Of a stretch of DNA of 64,000 nucleotides, positions 25,454 through 34,415 are shown one piece after another. The number at the start of each line of letters is the position of its first letter. Within the stretch, counting starts at the first letter, position 1. Below the pieces are notes generated by a model. It was not told the DNA's origin. It searched no databases and saw only the letters and a program-made list of their open reading frames with translations. The stretch spans positions 1 through 64,000 of the forward strand of contig NZ_FNEE01000027.1 in NCBI RefSeq assembly GCF_900099905.1, written 5' to 3'. This DNA is from Mesorhizobium muleiense. Its GTDB lineage: Bacteria > Pseudomonadota > Alphaproteobacteria > Rhizobiales > Rhizobiaceae. Made by a program: the position numbers and the translations under genes.

Positions 25454-27247
25454 CTAGGGAGCGCCGAGCTTCGGCGGTCGCGTCGGGAGCAACGCGTCGG
25501 GAAGCGCGATGGTCGCCACCAGAACAGGTCGCGATGGTTTTTTGGCCTTCACTTTGTGGTTTTCCCGCAACCCCGATTGACGGGCTGGTCGCGAGCGCAC
25601 GGACACATCTGCACGCGAAGCTGCGACGGCAGGCGCTTTCGGAACGCGGTTGATACGCTCGCTGCGACGCTCATCCCGGGCCTGTTCAACGTCAATCGCC
25701 TTTCGAGCGGCGCTGAGCTCGCGGGCCAGGCCGACGGCCTTGTTGCGCTCTTGCTCCAACGCCACGCTCAGCTCCATCGAGACGCGGCTCGCTTCCTGCC
25801 TTGCCGCGTCGCGTTCCCGCCGGGCGCTGTCGCGATCACGAGCAGCTGAATCTGCCCGTTCGCGCTCCAGTTCGAATGCGTCGCCAGCTCGCTTCAAAGC
25901 CGCCTCGGCCACCTGTCGTTCCCTGATGGCGTCGGTGCGCGCAGCCGCAGCCAGATCCGCGCTTGTCTTAAGCGCGTCGATGGTCTGGCGCGCCGCGGTG
26001 AGTTCGCGTTCGAAGCGCTCAGCCTTGTGCCGCTCCTCATCCAGCGCTCGCTGCGCCTCTGCCACAGAGGCCGCCATGGAGTGACGCGCTTCAAGCATGG
26101 CGGCCTTCTCGTGATCGGCGAGAATGGCTTTGGCCTTCAAGCCTTTCACTTGGCTTTGCGCCACTTCCAGATCGAGCGCGAGCTCTTCGGCCCATCGCCG
26201 CTGCTGTTTTAGCGCCTGTCCTTGTTCAGCCATCATGTCGGCTACCGCACGCGCCTGCGCACTGGCATCGCGGGCGCCGCGCTGCATCACGGCCAGTTCG
26301 GCTCGCGCCGCCGCCAAATCGCGGCCGTCATGGTCAGCGCGAGCCGGGTCACCGCGAGCCGGCTGCACGCTCTTCCTGAGCGCGTCGACTTCCCTTAGCG
26401 CCGCAAAGAGCTTTTGTTCCAGCGTACCGCGGTCAGTCCGCATCGCATCGAGTTCCCGCACCAAGGCGTCGGCCCGTTGGCGCGCCGTCGCAAGGTCCTG
26501 ATTGTGTCGCGCGGCATCGTTGCGAGCAGTCTGGCGAGCCGCAAGTGCTTCCTCGCGCGCTGCCGCAAGTTCCATGCGAGCGGCGGACAGCTCATTCAGC
26601 AATGCCCCGTGCAGAACTTGCTGTTGCTCCGCAGCAGGCTGCCGAGGTGTGTGGGAACCGCGCACGCCCGGCTGCGCCTCGGCCTGGCCGTTCTCGACAC
26701 TGGCGCGTTGCGAAGCCACGGCCGAAGAGCCGTCGCTGGCTGCGTCTGCCGGCGGTTCGGGGGCTTCTTGTTTGACCTCCACCGAAGCCGTGAGGTCGGA
26801 AGGCGAACTTTGTATCAGTTTGACGGTTATGTCAGCCCGTTCCTGACGGCCGCTCCTGGCTTGCAAGCGGTCGGAAATCAGCTTTGCCAGCTCTTCCTCA
26901 CGCAGACCTGCGGCGGCAATGCTGCCGATCAATGGAAGGTCAAGCGTGCCAGTCGAGTCGATGGTGAAACTATGGTTGAGCTGCAACGCCTCCAGAACGC
27001 CGTCGCGCAAGGCAGTCCACTGCCAAACGTGCAGTTCGATCGTGTCTCGCGGAGCAAGTCTGTCGTCAGCCTTCGGCCGACCGTGTGCCGCAGATCCCAG
27101 CAGCAGGATGATACACAACGAAATGAGGCACAGCATGGCGCTGCCCCTCCTGCCGCGCATGCCACGCAATGAAGCCGAATGCCGTCGGTCAGCAAAGCTT
27201 GGCGCGGGGCTGCAGGATGGCGGCCTGAAACTCTGCACAAAAGTCAT
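25454..27247 (-). CDS. Polysaccharide-export (PES) domain fused to a long coiled coil
   Basis: This predicted 597-residue protein has a hydrophobic signal segment (LCLISLCIILLLGSAAHG, residues 39-56). Residues 64-145 resemble the Wza/ExoF polysaccharide export domain: RLAPRDTIELHVWQW, the IDSTGTLDLPLIGSIAAAGL core and EEELAKLISDRL. Instead of SLBB repeats, about 340 residues of alanine/glutamate/arginine-rich heptads follow (roughly residues 195-535), a long periplasmic coiled coil. A basic, proline-rich tail ends it. The true start may be M30 or M38. The domain pairing suggests a periplasmic export or scaffold component, but no glycosyltransferase or Wzc-like gene is nearby. It splits the apiose gene set. 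Confidence 0.78.
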   Translation of the reverse strand: MTFVQSFRPPSCSPAPSFADRRHSASLRGMRGRRGSAMLCLISLCIILLLGSAAHGRPKADDRLAPRDTIELHVWQWTALRDGVLEALQLNHSFTIDSTGTLDLPLIGSIAAAGLREEELAKLISDRLQARSGRQERADITVKLIQSSPSDLTASVEVKQEAPEPPADAASDGSSAVASQRASVENGQAEAQPGVRGSHTPRQPAAEQQQVLHGALLNELSAARMELAAAREEALAARQTARNDAARHNQDLATARQRADALVRELDAMRTDRGTLEQKLFAALREVDALRKSVQPARGDPARADHDGRDLAAARAELAVMQRGARDASAQARAVADMMAEQGQALKQQRRWAEELALDLEVAQSQVKGLKAKAILADHEKAAMLEARHSMAASVAEAQRALDEERHKAERFERELTAARQTIDALKTSADLAAAARTDAIRERQVAEAALKRAGDAFELERERADSAARDRDSARRERDAARQEASRVSMELSVALEQERNKAVGLARELSAARKAIDVEQARDERRSERINRVPKAPAVAASRADVSVRSRPARQSGLRENHKVKAKKPSRPVLVATIALPDALLPTRPPKLGAP

Positions 27248-27545
27248 AGCTGAACCTCACCGGCAACGCGACCCTTGCCGCGAACGGATTTTTTAGAAAA
27301 ACCGCGCGCAGGCTGGGGCCGCGGAGAAATTCCACAACCAGTAGGCGATATTAGCAAAGCCTGCGCGTAGCGCTGAGCACCGAATTAGGCTTAGGAATGT
27401 CTCCTCCTTACTTACTTATTGCGCCCTCGCCCGCGTATCGTACCGCTTAAGGTGGTGGTTCTCCGACCTGGCCAGATGCAGGCGCATCGTAGGGAACGAA
27501 GTATCGCTCTTGGTGGGATGACTCTCCGGTGGCGCTTGCTGCTCA

Positions 27546-27589
27546 TCAGATACATATCATCTGAATTTGTGGTTGACTCATTATACCAG
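27546..27589. promoter_or_regulatory. Shared operator motif, site 2 (upstream of apiose ABC transporter)
   Basis: ACTCATTATACCAG occupies 27576-27589, with TGGT at 27570-27573 paired with ACCA at 27585-27588. The same 14 bases occur upstream of the RuBisCO-like gene. A second inverted pair, TCAGAT (27546-27551) and ATCTGA (27559-27564), lies just before it. TTGACT at 27573 could be a -35 element. The rest of the 561-base gap 27248-27808 holds no convincing gene and probably carries the promoters of both divergent units. Confidence 0.65.
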
Positions 27590-27808
27590 TTGGCTTAGCT
27601 GTTGGATTGGCTTTGGCCAGCCGAGGCCGGGCTGAAAATTGGGCAGGCAGCAGGTGGAGGGGCTGAAGACGGAACCGAGCCGGATGATCCGCCCGGGTGA
27701 GCCGGCAAATGACCCGATCCGCGACACCGGACGCGATCCGCCTGACAAACTGGAACGCATTTAAGCCTGGGCCGCGGAAGCACAGGCTTTTTCAAATGGG
27801 AGGAAATC

Positions 27809-28750
27809 ATGAAACTCACTCGCAGAATGACATTTGCGGCTTTTGCCGGCATGCTGGCGCTGGGCACCGCTGCACCCGCCTATGCGGCGGATCTCATTGC
27901 CATCATCACGCCCTCGCACGACAACCCATTCTTCAAGGCCGAAGCCGTCGGCGCGGAAGCCAAGGCCAAGGAACTCGGCTATGAAACGCTGGTGCTGGTC
28001 CATGACGACGACGCCAACAAGCAGTCCGAGCTGATCGACACGGCGATCGGCCGCGGCGCCAAGGCGATCATCCTCGACAATGCCGGCGCCGACGCCTCGG
28101 TCGCCGCCGTGCAGAAGGCCAAGGACGCGGGCGTTCCGTCGTTCCTGATCGATCGCGAGATCAACGCCACCGGCGTCGCCGTCGCGCAGATCGTCTCCAA
28201 CAACTACCAGGGCGCCCAGCTTGGCGCACAGGAGTTCGTCAAGCTGATGGGCGAGAAAGGCAATTACGTCGAGCTGGTCGGCAAGGAATCCGACACCAAT
28301 GCCGGCATCCGCTCCAAGGGCTATCACGACGTCATCGACGACTATCCGGACCTGAAGATGGTGGCGCAGCAATCGGCCAACTGGAGCCAGACCGAGGCCT
28401 ATGCCAAGATGGAATCGATCCTCCAGGCCAACCCGGACATCAAGGGCGTGATCTCCGGCAACGATACGATGGCGATGGGCGCCCATGCCGCCCTTGCCGC
28501 CGCCGGCCGCAAGGACGTCATCGTCGTCGGCTTCGACGGATCGAATGACGTGCGCGACTCGATCGCCTCTGGCGGCATCAAGGCCACGGTCCTGCAACCG
28601 GCCTATGCGCAGGCGCAGATGGCGGTCGAGCAGGCCAACGACTTCATCAAGAACAAGAAGTCTCCGGCCGAGGAAAAGCAGCTGATGGACTGCGTCCTGA
28701 TCAATGGCGACAATGCCGCCAAGCTGGAAACCTTCGCGCTGACCAACTGA
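27809..28750 (+). CDS. Ribose-type ABC substrate-binding protein (probable D-apiose)
   Basis: This 313-residue protein has a cleavable signal (RRMTFAAFAGMLALGTAAPAYA) and an RbsB-type two-lobed sugar-binding domain, with ITPSHDNPFFKAEA, AIILDNAGADAS, FLIDREIN and GNDTMAMGAHAALAA. The start has GGGAGGAA upstream. Binding proteins of this Pfam group were the entry point for the published discovery of D-apiose pathways, and the downstream genes match those pathways, so D-apiose is the likely ligand. That is inference from context. A strong hairpin follows the stop codon, as expected where the binding protein is made in excess over membrane parts. Confidence 0.9.
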   Translation: MKLTRRMTFAAFAGMLALGTAAPAYAADLIAIITPSHDNPFFKAEAVGAEAKAKELGYETLVLVHDDDANKQSELIDTAIGRGAKAIILDNAGADASVAAVQKAKDAGVPSFLIDREINATGVAVAQIVSNNYQGAQLGAQEFVKLMGEKGNYVELVGKESDTNAGIRSKGYHDVIDDYPDLKMVAQQSANWSQTEAYAKMESILQANPDIKGVISGNDTMAMGAHAALAAAGRKDVIVVGFDGSNDVRDSIASGGIKATVLQPAYAQAQMAVEQANDFIKNKKSPAEEKQLMDCVLINGDNAAKLETFALTN

Positions 28751-28768
28751 GCCGGTGTGACATCAATC

Positions 28769-28799
28769 GCAAGGGACGAGCTTCCGGCTCGTCCCTTGC
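28769..28799 (+). terminator. Intercistronic hairpin after the binding-protein gene
   Basis: GCAAGGGACGAGC (28769-28781) and its exact complement (28787-28799) form a 13-base GC-rich stem with a TTCCG loop. Weak T richness (TTCCATTT) follows. It lies between the binding-protein gene and the DUF2291 gene of the same operon, so partial termination or 3' mRNA protection is likelier than full stop. Confidence 0.7.
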
Positions 28800-28843
28800 T
28801 TCCATTTCCCGGGTGCCCTGACCGCCATGCCGAACAAGCCGAC

Positions 28844-29488
28844 ATGTTGAACAAGCTGACTTGGGCGACCGTTGCCGTGATATTTGGCATCAGCCTGACT
28901 GCCTGCAAGATCCTGCCGACACCGTCCGCGGAAGATGGCGGCAATGCACCGGCCTTCAATGCGGACAAGATGGTCGGCGATATCTGGGCTGCCAAAATGC
29001 TGCCCTATCTCCAGCAGAAGGCCGGATCGTTTCCCGAGGTTCACGCCCTGGCGAAAGCCGATCCTGCGGCTGCCGGCGCCAAGTATGGCAATCCGAAGAA
29101 GCAAGCGAATTCGCCGTGGACCTTCGCGGTTCGCCTCGAAGGCAAGATTGTTGCGGCGAACACACAGTCACACGCGGCAACCATGGATGTCGATGCCGAC
29201 GGTGACGGCAAGGCGGATGCACGGGTGCAGATCGGACCCGCGATGCGTGGCACCGCGCTGCGCGACAGCCTCGACTTCATCCAGTTCAACGATTTCACCA
29301 ATCAGATCGACTTCGCCCAGTTCGGCAAGGCGTTCAACATCCATGCCGACAAGACGGTGCTCTCCAAGCTGCCGCGCGAGGCGCTGGAGGGCCGCAGCGC
29401 CAGGGTCGTCGGCGCTTATGTCATGGGCAGCGGCCAGGACTTGCCGCTGGTGACCCCGGCGGAGGCAGAGGTGGGGCCGAAGCCATGA
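28844..29488 (+). CDS. DUF2291-type lipoprotein of sugar ABC transporter loci
   Basis: From ATG 28844 this is a 214-residue protein with a lipoprotein signal ending ISLTAC (C21). The body shows DIWAAKMLPYLQQKA, NPKKQANSPWTFAVRLEGKIVAANTQS and DFIQFNDFTNQIDFAQFGKAFN. It matches a family of predicted lipoproteins commonly found between ribose-type binding-protein and ATPase genes. The molecular function is unknown; the recurring context suggests an accessory role in uptake. The stop overlaps the ATPase start by four bases. Confidence 0.82.
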   Translation: MLNKLTWATVAVIFGISLTACKILPTPSAEDGGNAPAFNADKMVGDIWAAKMLPYLQQKAGSFPEVHALAKADPAAAGAKYGNPKKQANSPWTFAVRLEGKIVAANTQSHAATMDVDADGDGKADARVQIGPAMRGTALRDSLDFIQFNDFTNQIDFAQFGKAFNIHADKTVLSKLPREALEGRSARVVGAYVMGSGQDLPLVTPAEAEVGPKP

Positions 29489-31035
29489 CTGCCGCCGGCG
29501 ATCATGATGTCATCCTGAAGCTGGAAGACGTCTCCAAGATCTATTCGGGGACAGTCGCGGTCAAGCGCGCGAATTTCGAAGTGCGCAAGGGCGCGGTCAA
29601 CGTGCTGGTCGGCGAAAACGGCGCCGGCAAATCGACGCTGATGAAGATCATCGCCGGCGTCGAACAGCCGACGCTCGGCCGCATCCTCCTGGAGGGCGAA
29701 GAGGTCTCCTTCTCCTCATCCGGCGACGCGGTGAACCGCGGCATCGGCATGGTGTTCCAGGAGCTGAACCTGTTCGGCAATCTGAGCGTCGCCGAAAACA
29801 TATTTGCCACCCGCGAGATCACCAACCGGTTCCGCAAGATCGACAGCCGGGAACAGGAGCGCCGCGCGGCGGAATTTCTCGAGCGCCTGCAGGCCGGCAT
29901 CCGGCCGGACATGCTGGTCGAGGATTTGCGCATCGGCCAGCAGCAACTGGTCGAGATCGCCAAGGCGGTCTCGCTCGATGCGCGCATCCTGATCATGGAC
30001 GAGCCGACCTCGGCGCTGAGTGCGGCGGAAGTCGAGATCCTGTTCAAGGTGATCGCCGACCTCAAGGCGCGCGGCGTGGCGATCGTCTACATCTCGCACC
30101 GGCTCGAGGAGCTGATCCGCATCGGCGACTACATCACCGTGCTGCGCGACGGCCGCATCACCGGCCAGGAGAGGATGAAAAACGTCGACACGCAATGGAT
30201 CGTGCGGCAGATGATCGGCTCCGACGCCAAGGACTTCGCCAAGCCCGACGGCCATGTTCCGGGCGATGAGATCTTCCGCGCCGAGGATATCTGCCTGCCG
30301 CGCGTAACCGGGGGGCTTGCGGTCGATCATGTCTCGCTGTCGCTGCGTGCCGGCGAGATCCTCGGCATATACGGCCTGATGGGCGCCGGACGCAGCGAGC
30401 TGTTCGACTGCATCATGGGGCGCCACGGCCATGCCACCGGGGCGATCTTCATTGCCGGCAAGAAGGTCAGGGAACGCGACACCACGCGGCGCATCCGGCG
30501 CGGGCTGGCGCTGATCCCCGAGGATCGCCAGCGCGAAGGTCTGGTGTCGATCCTCTCGGTCGCCAGCAATCTGACTCTGGCCAGCCTGTCGCGGTTTGTC
30601 CGCCTGTTCCATATCAGCGGCGCCAAGGAGAACCAGGCGGTGACACAGATGGTGCGGGAACTGGCGATCAAGGTCGCCGATCCGGCGCAGGAGGTCTCGT
30701 CGCTGTCGGGCGGCAACCAGCAGAAGGTGGTGATCGGCAAGGCGCTGCTCACCGGACCGAAGGTGCTGTTGATGGACGAACCAAGCCGCGGCATCGATGT
30801 CGGCGCCAAGGCCGACGTCTTTCGCACCATGCGCAAACTGTCCCGCGACGGGCTGGGCATTCTGTTCGCCACCTCCGATCTCGACGAGGTGATGGCGCTG
30901 TCCGACCGCATCGCGGTGATGAGCAATGGAAAACTGACCGGCATGTTCGATCGCGCCGAGGCGACGGAGGCGGCACTTGTCGCCGCATCGGCGCTTGGCC
31001 ACGGGCCGGTCCCGCACATGGAGCCACGCCCATGA
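29485..31035 (+). CDS. Ribose-type ABC transporter ATPase (two fused NBDs)
   Basis: This 516-residue ATPase has the RbsA plan. NBD1 carries GENGAGKST, the variant signature LRIGQQQLVEIAKA and LIMDEPTSALS. NBD2 has GLMGAGRSEL in place of Walker A, LSGGNQQKVVIGKAL and LLMDEPSRGIDVG. The gene overlaps both neighbours by four bases, indicating coupled translation with the DUF2291 gene and the permease. It energises uptake of the sugar bound by the 27809-28750 protein. Confidence 0.93.
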   Translation: MTAAGDHDVILKLEDVSKIYSGTVAVKRANFEVRKGAVNVLVGENGAGKSTLMKIIAGVEQPTLGRILLEGEEVSFSSSGDAVNRGIGMVFQELNLFGNLSVAENIFATREITNRFRKIDSREQERRAAEFLERLQAGIRPDMLVEDLRIGQQQLVEIAKAVSLDARILIMDEPTSALSAAEVEILFKVIADLKARGVAIVYISHRLEELIRIGDYITVLRDGRITGQERMKNVDTQWIVRQMIGSDAKDFAKPDGHVPGDEIFRAEDICLPRVTGGLAVDHVSLSLRAGEILGIYGLMGAGRSELFDCIMGRHGHATGAIFIAGKKVRERDTTRRIRRGLALIPEDRQREGLVSILSVASNLTLASLSRFVRLFHISGAKENQAVTQMVRELAIKVADPAQEVSSLSGGNQQKVVIGKALLTGPKVLLMDEPSRGIDVGAKADVFRTMRKLSRDGLGILFATSDLDEVMALSDRIAVMSNGKLTGMFDRAEATEAALVAASALGHGPVPHMEPRP

Positions 31036-32096
31036 CTGACATCCCGGCCAAGGCTTCGGTTGCCTCCGCCTCGAGCGGGTCCGTGCTGCTGACGCTGATG
31101 AAGGCGAGGACGTTCATTGCGTTGATCGCCGTCCTGATCTTCTTCTCGATCGCGGCGCCGAATTTCCTGTCGGCCGCCAACCTGATCCTGATGTCGAAGC
31201 ACGTCGCGCTGAACGCCTTCCTCGCCATGGGCATGACCTTCGTCATCATCACCGGCGGCATCGACCTCTCGGTCGGCTCGATTGTCGGCCTGTGCGGCAT
31301 GGTCGCCGGCTATCTCGTGCTCAACGGCATCGACCTGCAGGTCGGCTACACGATCTATTTCAACGTCTTCGAGATCGCACTGATCACGCTGGCGGTCGGT
31401 ATATTGATCGGCGCCGTCAACGGATTGCTGATCACCAGGCTGAATGTCGCGCCGTTCATCGCCACGCTCGGCGTGCTCTATGTCGCACGCGGCCTGGCGC
31501 TGCTGTCGTCGGATGGTCGCACCTTTCCGAACCTCGTCGGCAAGCCCGATCTGGGCACGACCGGGTTCGGCTTCCTCGGCGCCGGCCGGCTGCTCGGCCT
31601 GCCGGTCTCGATATGGATTCTTGTCGTCGTAGCAGTTGGGGCGGCCTATCTGGCCAAATACACCCCGCTCGGCCGCCACATCTTCGCCGTCGGCGGCAAC
31701 GAACGGGCGGCGCGGATTTCGGGCGTCAGGGTCAACATGGTGAAGATGTTCGTCTACATGTTCTCCGGCTTCTGCGCGGCGGTCGTCGGGCTGATCATCT
31801 CGTCCGAACTGATGGCCTCGCATCCGGCGACCGGCGAAAGCTTCGAGCTCAACGCCATCGCCGCGGCTGTGCTCGGCGGCACCTCGATGTCGGGTGGCCG
31901 CGGCACGATCGGCGGCACAATCGTCGGCGCCTTCGTCATCGGCATCCTTTCCGACGGGCTGGTGATGATGGGGGTGAGCTCGTTCTGGCAGATGGTGATC
32001 AAGGGCCTGGTCATCATCGTCGCCGTCGTCGTCGACCAGGCGCAGCGCCGGCTGCAGAGCCGGGTGACGCTGATGCAGATGGCAAAGGCGGGCTGA
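31032..32096 (+). CDS. Ribose-type ABC transporter permease
   Basis: This 354-residue inner-membrane protein is of the RbsC class. The signature TFVIITGGIDLSVGSIVGLCGMVAGYLV is near residue 70, GGNERAARISGVRVNMVKMFVYMFSG near residue 215, and AIAAAVLGGTSMSGGRGTIGGT near residue 270. It is co-translated with the ATPase and followed after three bases by the oxidoreductase gene, so transport and first oxidation are in one operon. Confidence 0.93.
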   Translation: MTDIPAKASVASASSGSVLLTLMKARTFIALIAVLIFFSIAAPNFLSAANLILMSKHVALNAFLAMGMTFVIITGGIDLSVGSIVGLCGMVAGYLVLNGIDLQVGYTIYFNVFEIALITLAVGILIGAVNGLLITRLNVAPFIATLGVLYVARGLALLSSDGRTFPNLVGKPDLGTTGFGFLGAGRLLGLPVSIWILVVVAVGAAYLAKYTPLGRHIFAVGGNERAARISGVRVNMVKMFVYMFSGFCAAVVGLIISSELMASHPATGESFELNAIAAAVLGGTSMSGGRGTIGGTIVGAFVIGILSDGLVMMGVSSFWQMVIKGLVIIVAVVVDQAQRRLQSRVTLMQMAKAG

Positions 32097-32099
32097 CCC

Positions 32100-33134
32100 G
32101 TGGCGGAACTGCGAGGAGCGCTGATCGGCTGCGGCTTCTTTGCCGTCAACCAGATGCATGCCTGGCGCGACATCGACAGCGCCTCGATCGTCGCCATCTG
32201 CGACCGCGACCCGGAACGGCTCAAGGTGCTCGGCGACCAGTTCGGCATTGAGCGACGCTACACAGACGCGGCGGCACTGTTTGCCGGCGAAAGCCTGGAT
32301 TTCGTCGATATCGCCACCACCGCGCCGAGCCATCGTTCGCTTGTCGAGATGGCGGCACAAAACCGCGTTCCGGCGATCTGCCAAAAGCCGTTTGCGCCGA
32401 CGCTTGCCGACGCCAAGGCCATGGTGAAGGCATGCAGCGATGCCGGCGTGGCGTTGATGGTGCATGAGAATTTTCGCTGGCAGTCGCCGATCCAGGCGGT
32501 GCGCGCCGTGCTCGACAGCGGCGACATCGGCACGCCCTTCTTCGGCCGGATCTCGTTCCGCTCGGCCTATGATGTGTTTTCCGGGCAGCCCTATCTGGCG
32601 ACGGGAAAGCGCTTCATCATCGAAGACCTCGGCATCCACAGTCTCGACATAGCCCGCTTCCTGCTGGGCGACGTTTCGACGATCACGACCCGAACCGCTC
32701 GCATCAACCCCAACATTGCCGGCGAGGACGTCGCTACCATGCTGATGGACCACAAGAGCGGTGCAACGTCCGTGGTCGACTGCAGCTATGCGACCAAGCT
32801 CGCGGCCGAGCCATTTCCGCAGACGCTGGTCGAGATCGACGGCAGCGACGGCACGATCCGGCTCGAGCAGGATTACCGGCTCACCGTCACCGGCAGGAAC
32901 GGAACGGCAGTCAGCGACGTCTCGCCGCCGCTGCTGCCCTGGGCATCGCGGCCGTGGCACAACATCCAGGAAAGCGTCGTCGCCATCCAAAAGCACTGGG
33001 TCGCCTGCTTGGCGAGCAAAACCGAGCCGGCAACCTCGGGCGCCGACAATCTTAAGACCTTGGCGCTGGTCGAGGCCGCCTATGCCGGTGCTGCAAGCGG
33101 TGAACCGGTGCAGCTCGACGCTTTGCTGAGATGA
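32100..33134 (+). CDS. apsD: Gfo/Idh/MocA oxidoreductase, probable D-apiose dehydrogenase
   Basis: This 344-residue NAD(P)-dependent oxidoreductase starts at GTG 32100. The Rossmann motif ALIGCGFFAVNQMHAW opens the protein, the usual EKP is QKP here (AICQKPFAPT near residue 100), and the catalytic GIHSLDIARFLLGD histidine segment is near residue 180. The GCGFFA/HAW pattern resembles D-apiose dehydrogenase, which makes D-apionolactone. Its position between a sugar transporter and a broken D-apionate lactonase supports this. Other sugar dehydrogenases share the fold, so the substrate is probable rather than proven. It overlaps the next reading frame by four bases. Confidence 0.8.
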   Translation: MAELRGALIGCGFFAVNQMHAWRDIDSASIVAICDRDPERLKVLGDQFGIERRYTDAAALFAGESLDFVDIATTAPSHRSLVEMAAQNRVPAICQKPFAPTLADAKAMVKACSDAGVALMVHENFRWQSPIQAVRAVLDSGDIGTPFFGRISFRSAYDVFSGQPYLATGKRFIIEDLGIHSLDIARFLLGDVSTITTRTARINPNIAGEDVATMLMDHKSGATSVVDCSYATKLAAEPFPQTLVEIDGSDGTIRLEQDYRLTVTGRNGTAVSDVSPPLLPWASRPWHNIQESVVAIQKHWVACLASKTEPATSGADNLKTLALVEAAYAGAASGEPVQLDALLR

Positions 33135-34397
33135 CCGCGGATGCCTTCCTCCTCTATGGCACACACGCGGTCGAGACCGAGCCAGTCAGCTTGCGCGCCG
33201 GCGCGCTCAGCGCCGACTTCGTCAACGGCAATCTGCGCACCATCCGCCATGGCGGCATCGAGGTGCTGCGCGCCATCGCCTATATCGTCAGGGATCGCGA
33301 CTGGGCACCTACGAGCCGGCGCTGACGGATTTGGTCATCGACCAGGGCGCCGACACTTTCACTGTCAGCTATTCGGCAAGCTGTGTCGGACCGGAGCGAA
33401 GCCGGCTCGACTTTCGCGCGACGATCAAAGGTTCCGCCGACGGCCAGCTGGTTTTCGACGTGAGCGCGCTTCCCGAAAACGCTTTCGAGACCAATCGCTG
33501 CGGCTTCTGCATCCTGCATCCGATCGCCGGCCTGGCCGGCAGCCCGGTCACTGTCGAGCACACCGACGGCAGCGTCGTCGCAACGAAACTTCCTGAGCTG
33601 ATCGACCCCTGGCAGCCTTTCAAGGATCTGCGGGCGATCACGCATGAGGTCCGGCCCGGCGTCACCGCGGAATGCCGGATGGAAGGCGATGCGTTCGAGA
33701 TGGAGGACCAGCGCAATTGGTCGGACGCGTCCTACAAGACCTATGTCCGGCCGCTGGCGCTGCCTTGGCCCTACATGCTGCCCGCCGGCCAGACTGTGCG
33801 CCAGGCACCTGCCCGATCGTGCACGCCGCCGACGATCTCAGCGTCATGCAGTCGCTGGAGGCGCTGCCGTTCATCACCCGATCGGCGCGAGCGATCTTCG
33901 GGGCAAAACCCTACCGGATCGGCCCGTCGACCATCGCCATGCGGCAGAACCCCTATGGCGGCGCGACCAAGGCCAACCCGCACAATCAGCGCATCGCCAT
34001 GGCCGACCGGGATCCCCGCCATGCCGGGCTGTTCGCGGCAGCATGGACGATCGGCTATGGCGCGCGGGTCGCGCCGGCCGGGCTGGAGATGCTCACGCTG
34101 TCCAGCTTCAGCGGACCGTTCGGCGTGCTGGCGGCATCCGGGGAACCCGTCGGCGAAGGTGAACCCCGGCCGATCTTCCAGGCCGTGCAGGGGCTTTGCG
34201 AACTGGCCGGCTTCAGGCAGGTAGCGGCGAGGACGAGCGATGAGACGCGGCTGCTCACGCTGGCCGGCCGTTCTGCCGCGGGCCAGACCGTCATGTGGCT
34301 GGCGAACCTGACGGCGAGCGAAGTGACGGTTGATATTTCCAGGTTCGAGCGACGCCACCTGGTGATGACGCCTTACGCGATCACCCGGATCGGGTGA
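33131..34397 (+). pseudogene. apnL: Disrupted D-apionate lactonase-like gene
   Basis: Three consecutive reading-frame segments together resemble one long protein of the D-apionate lactonase type. Segment 1 (33131-33304) ends after VRDRDW, where a GGG run appears to have lost one G; adding a base restores WGTYEPALTDLVID. Segment 2 (to about 33800) carries NRCGFCILHPIAGLAG and LPWPYMLPAGQTVRQ. There it shifts frame into segment 3, CPIVHAADDLSVMQSLEALPF through RHLVMTPYAITRIG. The segments total about 420 residues, whereas I recall the intact family being roughly 600, so an internal deletion near 33800-33808 is likely as well as the frameshift. The intact protein would open apionolactone to apionate. 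Confidence 0.78.
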
Positions 34398-34415
34398 ATC
34401 AGCTGCCGGAATTCA

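Noticed and set aside
30327..33164. A minus-strand open frame of 945 codons opposite the apiose transport genes
   Set aside because: It is rich in R, D, H and Q with no recognisable domain; the plus-strand genes are unambiguous.
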